Shown here: positions 1 through 6,212 of the stretch, one piece after another
How positions within the stretch are numbered: the stretch's first letter is position 1
Layout of the letters: every line of letters starts with the position of its first letter
Assembly (NCBI GenBank): GCA_031285695.1
Contig: JAITVR010000133.1
Coordinates: 1 to 6,549 of the forward strand
Origin: Prevotellaceae bacterium
GTDB lineage: Bacteria > Bacteroidota > Bacteroidia > Bacteroidales > UBA932
Direction: 5' to 3'
DNA length: 6,549 nucleotides
Program-made: the position numbers and the translations under genes
Notes under the pieces: model-generated
The model's database searches: none
Told to the model about the DNA's origin: nothing
What the model saw: the letters and a program-made list of their open reading frames with translations, nothing else

Positions 1-287
1 TGATGCCGATTATACGAGGAAAGGCCGACACCGGAGCGGTCATCTACTCCGATGGATTTAGGACCTACGATGGGCTGGTAAACTACGGGTACAAAAAGCA
101 TTTTAGGGTGCAGCATGGCAACAGCGAGTTTGCCGATGGCCATAACCATATAAACGGCATCGAAAATTTTTGGGGCCTTTGCAAAGTACGAATGGCCAAG
201 TTTAGAGGAATACATAAACATACTTTCTACCTGCACATAAAGGAGTGCGAATTTAGATACAACTATAGAAGGAAAAATTATACTTAG
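1..287 (+). CDS. IS1595 family transposase, ISXO2-like domain, C-terminal fragment
   Basis: This is the C-terminal third of a DDE-type transposase that catalyses cut or copy of its own insertion sequence. The reading frame is open to the left edge (bases 1-2 belong to an earlier codon), so the ATG at base 3 is internal and the rest lies outside the window. Visible family features are the YSDGF segment with the second catalytic Asp, HINGIENFWGLCK with the third acidic residue (Glu of GIE) and the following Lys, then FRGIHKHTFYLHIKE and the terminal FRYNYR motif typical of ISXO2-like domains. Full members are about 290-300 residues; about 95 are present here, ending naturally at TAG 285-287. 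No frameshift is visible in this part. Family assignment is strong; whether the whole element is intact cannot be judged. Confidence 0.9.
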   Translation, partial: MPIIRGKADTGAVIYSDGFRTYDGLVNYGYKKHFRVQHGNSEFADGHNHINGIENFWGLCKVRMAKFRGIHKHTFYLHIKECEFRYNYRRKNYT

Positions 288-334
288 CGTTACTAAAAAT
301 ACTACGAAAAAAACCACTTAACTAGTCTTGAACC
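1..334 (+). mobile_element. Right end of an IS1595-type insertion sequence (left part outside the window)
   Basis: The transposase C-terminus at 1-287 is followed by about 47 bp of A-rich non-coding sequence. The segment at 314-334, read on the minus strand, begins GGTTCAAGACTAGTTAAG, which is plausible as a terminal inverted repeat because IS ends of this type often begin with GG. The right boundary is therefore placed near 334 by inference; the left end and any target duplication cannot be seen. If correct, the element ends about 20 bp before the start codon of the next gene. Confidence 0.55.
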
Positions 335-354
335 TTAATTTTTAACAGAAACCG

Positions 355-2076
355 ATGACGGAAGGAATAAAACGCTGTAAGGCGAAGTTGAGTGCAGCAG
401 CAGCGCTGCTGCTGTTTGCTGCGCTGCCGGTAGCAGCGCAGGATATTGACGCGCTCAGCTTCAAAAAAGGGGTGAAAATAAGCGGCGGCATGGGGCTCAA
501 CAACCAATTTTACACGGGCAACAACGCCAGCAACCGCCGCCCGCCCTACGCTATGTTCCTTACGGGAAACTTGAACGTGAACCTTTTTGGTATGCCGCTG
601 CCCTTTAGCTTTGCCTTTAGCAACACCAGTAAAAGCTACACGCAGCCCTTCAACAACTTTCAGCTGGCGCCCAAGTACAAGTGGGCGCAGGCACACTTTG
701 GCACGGTAAGCATGAGCTTTTCGGAATATACACTGGCGGGGCACTCCTTCGATGGCGTGGGGCTAGAGCTTACGCCCGACAGGTGGACCATTTCGGCCGC
801 CTACGGTAGGTTCCTAAAGGCCATTCCGTACAACGACCTTGCGCCCAACCTTGACCAAATGAGCTACCGCCGCATGGGCGGCGCGCTGCGCGTGGGCTAC
901 ACGGGCGATACCTACGCGGTGGAAACAAGCATTTTTGGCGCCAAGGACGATGCCTCATCGCTCCGCTATATTCCGCAGGAGGCCGTGCTGCTGCCGCCGC
1001 AGGATAACTACGCCATAGGCATTAAGGCGCGCAAAACTTTTTACAAAAACTTTTTGGTGGACGTGGAGTACAGCTTTTCGGTGCTGGGCGGCGCACCCAC
1101 CGACAGCGCGGAGCAAAGCAAAAACTTTCTCTCAAAGCTACTGCCCTCGGGCACGCGGCAGCGCAGCTTCGATGCCATTAGCGCCAGCGTGGGCTACACG
1201 GCGCCGGTGTGGGGGCTGCTGCTGGGCTACAAGCGCGTGGCGCCGGGCTACACCACCTTTGGCGGCTACTACGTGGTGGAGGATTTGGAGAGTTTTACCC
1301 TACAACCCTCGCTGCGGCTGTGGCAAAACAAGGTGCAATTTTCGGCGCACGCCGGCGTGGAGTACAACAACCTCAACGGCACCCGCAGCTCCGATGACCT
1401 GCGCATAGTGGCCTCGCCCACGCTTACCGTGGCCATTACCGAAAAGTGGATGTGCAACGCTGCGTACTCCAACTTTACCTCGTACACCACCACCCGCCCG
1501 CTGGTGGACCCCAACTTTGCCGATGCGCTGGATACGCTCAACTTTTATCAGGTAAACCAAAGCATCAATGCAGGCACCAGCTACGCCTTTGGGAGCGAGG
1601 AAAAAAGTCAGCAGTTGATGGCCAACTTTGCCTACCAATTTGCCAACAGCGAGAGCAAGAGCGATACGGTGGTAACGCAGCTATCCAACTTTGTGAACGC
1701 CATGCTTACCTACAGCCTGTCGATAAAAGCGCGGCAGCTGAGCCTTTCGGCAGGATTTTCGTTTAACCAAAATAACGCGGCGGGCATCAAAAGCACCTAC
1801 ATTGGCCCCACGCTGAGCGCAAACAAAATGTGGCTCGAAGGGCAAATATCGGCAGGCTTGAGCGCAAGCTACAGCCAAAACTTTGTGCCCGAGCAACCCT
1901 CATCGCCCATACTCAACACCGCGCTGAGCGCAGGCTACAGCCCCAAAACGCAAAGCAGCAAGGTAAAGCACCGCATACAAGCCAACGTGGGACTGCTCAA
2001 CCGTCTCAAGGGCGACGAGGTGCAGCCGGCATTTCACGAGCTAACTGCCACGGTAGCATACAACTTTAACTTTTAA
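355..2076 (+). CDS. Outer-membrane beta-barrel protein of unknown function
   Basis: Predicted 573-residue outer-membrane protein. Residues 1-29 form a signal peptide: basic n-region (KRCKAK), hydrophobic stretch of Ala/Leu and an AAQ cleavage region, with the mature protein starting near Asp30. The rest is rich in alternating polar/aromatic stretches, Gly, Asn and Tyr, as in transmembrane beta-strands, and the chain ends VAYNFNF with a terminal Phe, as BAM-dependent barrels do. A dense N-terminal block (about residues 61-139: RRPPY, GNLNVNLFG, PFSFAFSN, QPFNNF, YKWAQAH, FSEYTLAGHSF) resembles a conserved region I recall from uncharacterised Bacteroidota proteins. The ATG at 355 is the first possible start, because TAA 343-345 lies in frame just upstream and the next Met is residue 46. 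No TonB plug or OmpA domain is seen. The FN3 gene follows after 137 bp and may be a functional partner. No substrate can be assigned. Confidence 0.8.
   Translation: MTEGIKRCKAKLSAAAALLLFAALPVAAQDIDALSFKKGVKISGGMGLNNQFYTGNNASNRRPPYAMFLTGNLNVNLFGMPLPFSFAFSNTSKSYTQPFNNFQLAPKYKWAQAHFGTVSMSFSEYTLAGHSFDGVGLELTPDRWTISAAYGRFLKAIPYNDLAPNLDQMSYRRMGGALRVGYTGDTYAVETSIFGAKDDASSLRYIPQEAVLLPPQDNYAIGIKARKTFYKNFLVDVEYSFSVLGGAPTDSAEQSKNFLSKLLPSGTRQRSFDAISASVGYTAPVWGLLLGYKRVAPGYTTFGGYYVVEDLESFTLQPSLRLWQNKVQFSAHAGVEYNNLNGTRSSDDLRIVASPTLTVAITEKWMCNAAYSNFTSYTTTRPLVDPNFADALDTLNFYQVNQSINAGTSYAFGSEEKSQQLMANFAYQFANSESKSDTVVTQLSNFVNAMLTYSLSIKARQLSLSAGFSFNQNNAAGIKSTYIGPTLSANKMWLEGQISAGLSASYSQNFVPEQPSSPILNTALSAGYSPKTQSSKVKHRIQANVGLLNRLKGDEVQPAFHELTATVAYNFNF
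395..414. repeat. Perfect 20-bp CAG/CTG palindrome inside the signal-peptide codons
   Basis: Bases 395-414 consist of three CAG units plus C, followed directly by their exact reverse complement, without a spacer. They encode the Ala and Leu run of the barrel protein's signal peptide, about 40 nt after the start codon. The symmetry may be just a by-product of Ala (GCA/GCG) and Leu (CTG) codon choice, but it can form a hairpin in the mRNA. Confidence 0.8.
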
Positions 2077-2084
2077 TTTTTCAC

Positions 2085-2151
2085 CACGAATGCACGAATT
2101 ATATACTTTGCTGCATCATTTACTCGCTAAATGCGTTCGCAATGATGTAGC
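2085..2151. repeat. Intergenic hairpin with short direct repeats (possible repeat relic)
   Basis: Just after the barrel gene, CACGAAT occurs twice (2085-2091 and 2093-2099). Then GCTGCATCATT (2110-2120) and AATGATGTAGC (2141-2151) pair over 11 positions with one mismatch that would be a G-U pair in RNA; a small CGC/GCG stem sits in the 20-nt loop. No T-run follows, so this is not a convincing intrinsic terminator. It resembles dispersed intergenic palindromes more than a regulatory site. Confidence 0.5.
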
Positions 2152-2190
2152 TGTTAAAGTAATATAGTCGTTAAACGCTATAAAAATTCT

Positions 2191-2198
2191 TATCTTTG
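2191..2198 (+). promoter_or_regulatory. Bacteroidota-type -7 box for the FN3 gene
   Basis: TATCTTTG matches the Bacteroidota -7 consensus TAnnTTTG exactly. Transcription would start near 2205, leaving a leader of about 35 nt before the ATG at 2241. No clear TTG/TTTG -33 element is seen about 20 bp upstream. The site suggests that the FN3 gene can be transcribed independently of the barrel gene. Confidence 0.55.
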
Positions 2199-2240
2199 TA
2201 GCTTCATTTTACGATGCCAACAATTATTATCACTTTAGCC

Positions 2241-4286
2241 ATGAAAAACATTGTTACCCTCGCAGCCCTTGTGCTGCTATCCGTCACCTCGCTCAAGGCG
2301 CAGGAAAAGGCTGCTGCCAAGCTGCAGCTGCTGCACCACAGCAACGGCTCGTCCGTAGCGCTGCGGTGGGCGCCCACCAACAAGGAAACCTTTGACAAGG
2401 GAGTAAACCAAGGCTACCGCGTGGTGCGCAAAACCATGGTGCGCGACAGCGTTATTTTACCCGTAAAAGAGCGCACCGAAGTGCTGCTGGGCGGCGACCT
2501 TGTTTTTCCTTACACCGATGAGCAAATAAATATTTTGGCAAAAAGCGAGCCCAAGGCTGCGCCAGTGTACGAAATTATTTACGGCGAAACCGCCGAAGGC
2601 ATGCAAAATGTAAGCCCCGCTGCCATTATACAAAAAAGGCGGCAAACCGAAATGGTGTTTGGCCTCGCCCTCTTCTCGTGCGACCTTAGCCCCAAGGTAG
2701 CCAGGGCAGCCGGCCTGTACGCCATCGACACCACCGTGCGCCCCAACGAGCGCTACCTTTACATGGTATCGCTGGCCGAGGATAAAACCGACACCGCCTC
2801 CGTATTTGTAGTGCCTACCGACATTACCGTGCTGCCCAAACCGCTTGACCTGCGCGTAAACTTTGGCGACAAGGTGGCCATGCTTGAGTGGAACACGCTG
2901 CTGTACCACGGCGTATATTCGGCCTACATGGTAGAGCGCAGCAGCAATGGCCGCGACTTTACGCCCGTGAGCAAAGATGTAATTGTGGGCGCAGTGCAGG
3001 AGGGCAGCGCCACCAACGTAATTACCTTTCAGGATTCGCTTCCGCAAAACGACTACACCTACTACTACCGCCTGCGCGGCTTTTCGCCCTTTGGCGTGTA
3101 CGGTCAGCCGTCAGATGTGGTGCAGGGCAAAGGCGAGGTTACCTTTGTAGTGTACCCGCAGGTAGGCAGCGCAACGCTTTCGCCCAAAGGCGATGTTACC
3201 CTGCACTGGAGCACCGTGGGCAACCCCAAGCTGGTAAAAGGCTACATAGTAGAGCGCGCGCAGCGCATAGACGGCGAGTTTGTGCCCCTGCACAAGGGGC
3301 TGCTTTCGGCAAAAAAGTTGGAGTTTACGCACAAGGAAGCAAAAAGAGGCGGCTACTACCGCGTGGTGGCTGTGGGCTTTTACGAAGCACATAGGCAAAC
3401 CTCATTCCCCTACTACGTAAACGTACCCGATGATGTACCGCCCACCGCTCCCACAGGCCTAGCCGGCGATGTTGACTCGCTGGGCATAGTGAGCCTTACC
3501 TGGAAAACCAACCCCGAGGAAGATGTAGCAGGCTACCGCGTATTTTCGGCCAACTCCGCCGACGGCCTATTTGTTGACCGCTGTACGCAAACGCTCAGCG
3601 CACCCGTTTTTGCCGACACCCTGCCGCTCAACACCCTTACTTCGGCCATATACTACAAGGTGCTAGCCATTGACCACAGCTACAACTACTCAAAGCACAG
3701 CGCACCATTCATGCTGTACAAGCCCGACACCATTCCGCCCACCGCGCCGCGCATTACCCAAGCGCAGCAGCAGGGCAAGAGGCTGCTGCTTACCTTTGCG
3801 CGCAGCCATAGCACCGATGTGGCCGACTACAAGCTGTACTACAGCCTAAGCACCACCGACTCGCTAAGGCTGCTGCACAGCTGGGGTCCCAACGCACTGC
3901 CTGCCACCTTTACGCTAAGCACCCTACCCGATACGCTGGCCGAGGCGCAGCTGTGGCTTTTTGCCTCCGACCGTGTGAACAACCTAAGTCGCAGCGAGGG
4001 CTACACCGTGCAATTAGCCACCGGCGTACCCTGCAAGCTCGAGTTTACCTACACCGCCAGCAAGAGCGCCGTAAAGCTAATGTGGAAAACGCAGCCCTGC
4101 CGCGCCAAGCAGTACCGCCTATACAAAAATGTGCCGCACGTACCTGCCACCCTGCTGCAAACCCTGCCTACCGACACGCTGGAGTACGTAGATACCGAAA
4201 TTACCTACGGCACGCCCTACCGCTACATTCTTGAGGCCATTAGCCCCAACATAGAAAAAGCCGCCGAAGTGGTGGTAGAGTGGTAA
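2241..4286 (+). CDS. Secreted protein with about six fibronectin-III-like units
   Basis: Predicted 681-residue exported protein. An in-frame ATG exists at 2214, but 2241 gives a textbook signal peptide (MKNIVTLAALVLLSVTS, cleavage near LKAQ) and suits the promoter at 2191, so 2241 is preferred. No Cys follows the signal, so it is not a lipoprotein. FN3-like units lie at about 25-195, 197-297, 303-395, 400-490, 498-590 and 595-681, marked by LxW cores (VALRWAP, VAMLEWN, VTLHWS, VSLTWK, VKLMWK), GYxV/AYMVER strands and PPTAP linkers before units 4 and 5. Unit 5 lacks the core Trp (LLLTFAR). The first unit is unusually long, with a predicted mostly helical insertion near residues 90-170. The last unit has two Cys (598 and 620) that could form a disulfide. 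The protein ends VVVEW without a visible type IX sorting domain or membrane anchor. It is likely periplasmic or surface-associated; its function is unknown, with the upstream barrel protein a plausible partner. Confidence 0.8.
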   Translation: MKNIVTLAALVLLSVTSLKAQEKAAAKLQLLHHSNGSSVALRWAPTNKETFDKGVNQGYRVVRKTMVRDSVILPVKERTEVLLGGDLVFPYTDEQINILAKSEPKAAPVYEIIYGETAEGMQNVSPAAIIQKRRQTEMVFGLALFSCDLSPKVARAAGLYAIDTTVRPNERYLYMVSLAEDKTDTASVFVVPTDITVLPKPLDLRVNFGDKVAMLEWNTLLYHGVYSAYMVERSSNGRDFTPVSKDVIVGAVQEGSATNVITFQDSLPQNDYTYYYRLRGFSPFGVYGQPSDVVQGKGEVTFVVYPQVGSATLSPKGDVTLHWSTVGNPKLVKGYIVERAQRIDGEFVPLHKGLLSAKKLEFTHKEAKRGGYYRVVAVGFYEAHRQTSFPYYVNVPDDVPPTAPTGLAGDVDSLGIVSLTWKTNPEEDVAGYRVFSANSADGLFVDRCTQTLSAPVFADTLPLNTLTSAIYYKVLAIDHSYNYSKHSAPFMLYKPDTIPPTAPRITQAQQQGKRLLLTFARSHSTDVADYKLYYSLSTTDSLRLLHSWGPNALPATFTLSTLPDTLAEAQLWLFASDRVNNLSRSEGYTVQLATGVPCKLEFTYTASKSAVKLMWKTQPCRAKQYRLYKNVPHVPATLLQTLPTDTLEYVDTEITYGTPYRYILEAISPNIEKAAEVVVEW

Positions 4287-4332
4287 ACTTAATTTGGTAA
4301 AAGACAAAAAGCACAAAAAAACAGCCCCCATT

Positions 4333-4366
4333 AAGCCAAGGTTTCGCACCTTGGCTTTTTTGTTTT
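4333..4366 (+). terminator. Rho-independent terminator after the FN3 gene
   Basis: AAGCCAAGG (4333-4341) and CCTTGGCTT (4349-4357) form a perfect 9-bp stem around a 7-nt loop, followed by a T-rich tract (TTTGTTTTC). It begins 46 bp after the FN3 stop codon. On the minus strand no T-run directly follows the hairpin, so it should act mainly on rightward transcripts. Confidence 0.88.
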
Positions 4367-4668
4367 CTTTTCTCAACCACACTCTACCATAAAGTATGAC
4401 AGCAGTGTACCAAAAGATGCACCACCTACCCTTTGCGCAGGACAGCGCAGAAAAAAATGAGCAATGCAGGACAAAAATTAGGTCTTTATTGCCCCAAGGC
4501 GCATACCTCGGCTTTTTATGGTGTTCACTACTTTAAGTACCCTTGCTCGCCATTGGTTATGCTGAGTTTGTCGAAGCACCTCGAAGTTAACATTGCTGCA
4601 AACAAAAGATTGGCTTCTTCACTTTGTTCATCATGACAGCAGCAAGCGTAGGTATTTAAAAGTGAATT
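4367..4668. other. Gene-poor spacer between convergent FN3 and mqnD genes
   Basis: No convincing gene is present. Short open frames exist (for example 4396-4536, 46 codons, and 4433-4636, 67 codons) but show no recognisable motifs, no start-site support, and the second one runs through a repeat. The right half holds a decayed palindromic repeat at 4555-4637. No clear intrinsic terminator for mqnD was found on the minus strand. Confidence 0.6.
4555..4637. repeat. Degenerate intergenic repeat of the TGAGTTTGTCGAAG type
   Basis: GGTTATGCTGAGTTTGTCGAAG at the left, and CTTCACTTTGTTCATCATGAC at the right (4617-4637), are imperfect reverse complements of one another; I count about 14 matches in 24 positions. 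The left half resembles a widespread class of dispersed bacterial repeats containing CTGAGCTTGTCGAAG, whose accidental translation gives LSLSKH. The copy looks old and eroded. Confidence 0.5.
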
Positions 4669-5484
4669 CTAAAGAAAAACCTGCTGTGGCATTTTGCCTA
4701 CCACGCCTTGCTTTTGCGCTTCCGCAAAAAATCCTTTCACAGCATTTCTGCCTTCCTCTCCAAGCGAACGCGTGTACTCGTTTACAAACATAGCAATGTG
4801 CTTGTTCGTTACCTCATCGCTTAGCTCCTGGGCATGCTGCTTTACAAAGGCGCGACTTTCGCTCGGGTTTTGCATGGCGTACTCCACGCTGCGGCGCATT
4901 GCGCGCGCCATGGCTTGCTGCTGCTCACGCGTCACGTTTCGCCTTACGCAAATACAGCCTAAGGGAATGGGCAAACCGCTGCGCTCTTCCCACTTCGCGC
5001 CCAAATCTGCCAGCAGGCGCAAACCTTGCTGCGCGTAGGTAAAGCGGCTTTCGTGTATCAGCGCACCCGCATCAATTTTGCCCTGCATTATTGCTTGCGG
5101 AATATCGGAAAAAAGTGTTTCCTCAAAATGTTGCAGCTGCGGAAATGCCAAGCGCAGCAAAAACGCCGCGGTGGTATATTTTCCGGGAATGGCAACGCGA
5201 GTTTCGGAGGTAACTTTTTCCACATTTTTGGTAACTAATAGCGGCCCGTTTCCTCGCCCAAGCGCGCTGCCGGCGTCAAGAATTAAATATTTGTCAGCCG
5301 CCTGCGTATATGCCGCGTAGCTAAGCTTTGTCACCTCCAATTCGCCACGCAAAGCTAGCGCATTCAGCTCTTCAACATCGGCAATGTGCGGCGCAAAAGT
5401 TAAGCCTTCCGTATCAACTTTGCCGTGCAGCAGCGCGTGAAAAATAAAGGTATCGTTGGGGCAGGGAGAAAAACCGAGAGTCAT
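4669..5484 (-). CDS. mqnD: 1,4-dihydroxy-6-naphthoate synthase (menaquinone, futalosine pathway)
   Basis: MqnD converts cyclic dehypoxanthinyl futalosine to 1,4-dihydroxy-6-naphthoate, a late cytoplasmic step of the futalosine route to menaquinone. The 271-residue protein has the usual length and a periplasmic-binding-protein-like fold by family. Signature stretches are FSPCPNDTFIF (5-15), SALGRGNGPLLV (73-84), IPGKYTTAAFLL (99-110), HESRFTY (144-150) and LPIPLG (171-176); His144 corresponds, as I recall, to the proposed catalytic base of the Thermus enzyme. The start is fixed because an in-frame TAA lies two codons before the ATG. The related MqnA also belongs to this fold, but the SPCPNDTF start and HESRF segment point to MqnD. 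It lies 58 bp downstream of mqnB on the same strand and is probably co-transcribed with it. Confidence 0.93.
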   Translation of the reverse strand: MTLGFSPCPNDTFIFHALLHGKVDTEGLTFAPHIADVEELNALALRGELEVTKLSYAAYTQAADKYLILDAGSALGRGNGPLLVTKNVEKVTSETRVAIPGKYTTAAFLLRLAFPQLQHFEETLFSDIPQAIMQGKIDAGALIHESRFTYAQQGLRLLADLGAKWEERSGLPIPLGCICVRRNVTREQQQAMARAMRRSVEYAMQNPSESRAFVKQHAQELSDEVTNKHIAMFVNEYTRSLGEEGRNAVKGFFAEAQKQGVVGKMPQQVFL

Positions 5485-5514
5485 TTTAATTTAAAATTTA
5501 CATGTAACAACATT

Positions 5515-5578
5515 TGTCATTGCAGGCTTGACCCGCAATCTCTTAATCTGGAGATTCCGCGTCAAGCGCGGAATGACA
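5515..5578. repeat. 64-bp intergenic palindromic repeat between mqnB and mqnD
   Basis: Arms at 5515-5542 and 5551-5578 are 28 bp each and pair at 23 positions around an 8-nt loop. The sequence (TGTCATT, GGCTTGACCCGCAATCTC, then GGAGATTCCGCGTCAAGC and GGAATGACA) belongs to a commonly seen class of dispersed bacterial palindromes. It overlaps the 3' end of mqnB, encoding its last 11 residues and stop codon. In RNA it would form a long hairpin between the two mqn cistrons. Confidence 0.85.
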
Positions 5579-6172
5579 ATAGGCGAGCAAATTCGCTACA
5601 TTTTCCAACGCTTCCTGCGTTTTCCACTGCGCTTTATCGCGCTCCCCCACTCTGTTTGAAATGCCGCGCAGCTGCAAAAACTTCACATTTTCTTTTACAC
5701 AAACGTAAAAAAATGCCGCGCCTTCCATCGTTTCCACATCGGCTAAAAGCTTGCGCTGCACAACTCTTTCCGCATTTTCGGTCAGCAAATTTACGGTAAG
5801 TCCGTTGACCTTTTTTACGTTTTGCAAAAAAGAAAAATCGTTGATGTAAGGGCAGCGCAAATCAGCGTCTATTTGTAAGTTTTTTGGGAAAGATTCAACA
5901 GTTCCTTCAGTGTTCTCAATGCCGCTTTCAGCCACGGTTTCGCACGCTATTACCACCGCTTCTCCAAGCAAAATTTCAGCCGAAAAAGTTCCCGCAATTC
6001 CCACGTTAAAAACCCACTCGTACTTTTTTTGCGCAAGCAAACGCGTGAGCGCATACGCCGTAGGCAGCATGCCCACGCCCGTAACGGCAAAGTCAACGTT
6101 GGCAAGGTTTGTCAAGTATTTTTTTACGGCGTTCAGCTCAAAATCCGTGGCGACAACAACCAAAATCTGCAT
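5543..6172 (-). CDS. mqnB: Futalosine hydrolase (menaquinone, futalosine pathway)
   Basis: MqnB removes hypoxanthine from futalosine, giving dehypoxanthinyl futalosine, the step before the radical-SAM enzyme MqnC and then MqnD. The 209-residue protein belongs to the purine/uridine phosphorylase-nucleosidase superfamily. Visible motifs are TGVGMLPTAYAL (31-42), FNVGIAGTF (55-63), VETMEGAAFFYVC (146-158) with the ribose-contacting Met-Glu pair, and LRGISNRVGERDKAQW (168-183) with the presumed catalytic Asp179. SNRVGERD distinguishes futalosine hydrolases from MTA/SAH nucleosidases in my reading. The start ATG sits in an A-rich context about 25 nt after a probable transcription start. Oddly, residues 199-209 (CHSALDAESPD) and the stop are encoded by an intergenic palindrome, so the native C-terminus has been replaced or extended. 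mqnD lies directly downstream; mqnA, mqnC and mqnE are not in the window. Confidence 0.93.
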   Translation of the reverse strand: MQILVVVATDFELNAVKKYLTNLANVDFAVTGVGMLPTAYALTRLLAQKKYEWVFNVGIAGTFSAEILLGEAVVIACETVAESGIENTEGTVESFPKNLQIDADLRCPYINDFSFLQNVKKVNGLTVNLLTENAERVVQRKLLADVETMEGAAFFYVCVKENVKFLQLRGISNRVGERDKAQWKTQEALENVANLLAYCHSALDAESPD

Positions 6173-6191
6173 TTTGCTGATTTATTTTTTG

Positions 6192-6199
6192 TAAATTTG
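6192..6199 (+). promoter_or_regulatory. Probable -7 box for folE
   Basis: TAAATTTG fits the Bacteroidota -7 consensus TAnnTTTG exactly. A TTTTG at 6172-6176 could serve as -33 element, but the spacing of 15 bp is shorter than usual. Use of this site would give a leader of about 110 nt before the folE ATG at 6318, containing the inverted repeat at 6224-6295. TACAATTG at 6298-6305 is a weaker alternative that would leave almost no leader. Confidence 0.45.
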
Positions 6200-6204
6200 C
6201 GCCT

Positions 6205-6212
6205 CAAAGGTA
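6205..6212 (-). promoter_or_regulatory. Probable -7 box for mqnB (and mqnD)
   Basis: Read on the minus strand, the sequence is TACCTTTG, again matching TAnnTTTG. Transcription would start near 6198, about 25 nt before the mqnB ATG. No clear -33 element was recognised; that region lies in the left arm of the inverted repeat. The box is only five bases from the opposing folE -7 box. Confidence 0.5.

Noticed and set aside
322..744. 140-codon minus-strand frame opposite the start of the barrel gene
   Set aside because: It overlaps a clear signal peptide and conserved block on the other strand and shows no protein features of its own.
2110..2151. Hairpin considered as terminator of the barrel gene
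   Set aside because: No T-run follows the 3' arm and the stem has a mismatch; more like a repeat relic.
2214..2240. Upstream ATG as start of the FN3 protein
   Set aside because: It would add nine residues in front of a complete signal peptide that begins at 2241.
2457..3047. 196-codon open frame on the minus strand inside the FN3 gene
   Set aside because: It is antisense to a well-supported exported protein; the low-complexity Gly/Val/His content fits a shadow of biased codon use.
4396..4536. 46-codon open frame on the plus strand in the spacer
   Set aside because: No recognisable motif, no promoter box and no supporting start context; it lies just after a terminator and may be chance.
4433..4636. 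67-codon open frame on the plus strand
   Set aside because: Its LSLSKH segment is the translation of a dispersed repeat, and the frame has no other support.
5508..5585. Palindrome considered as part of a CRISPR array
   Set aside because: Only one unit is present, with no regular repeat-spacer pattern and no cas gene in the window.
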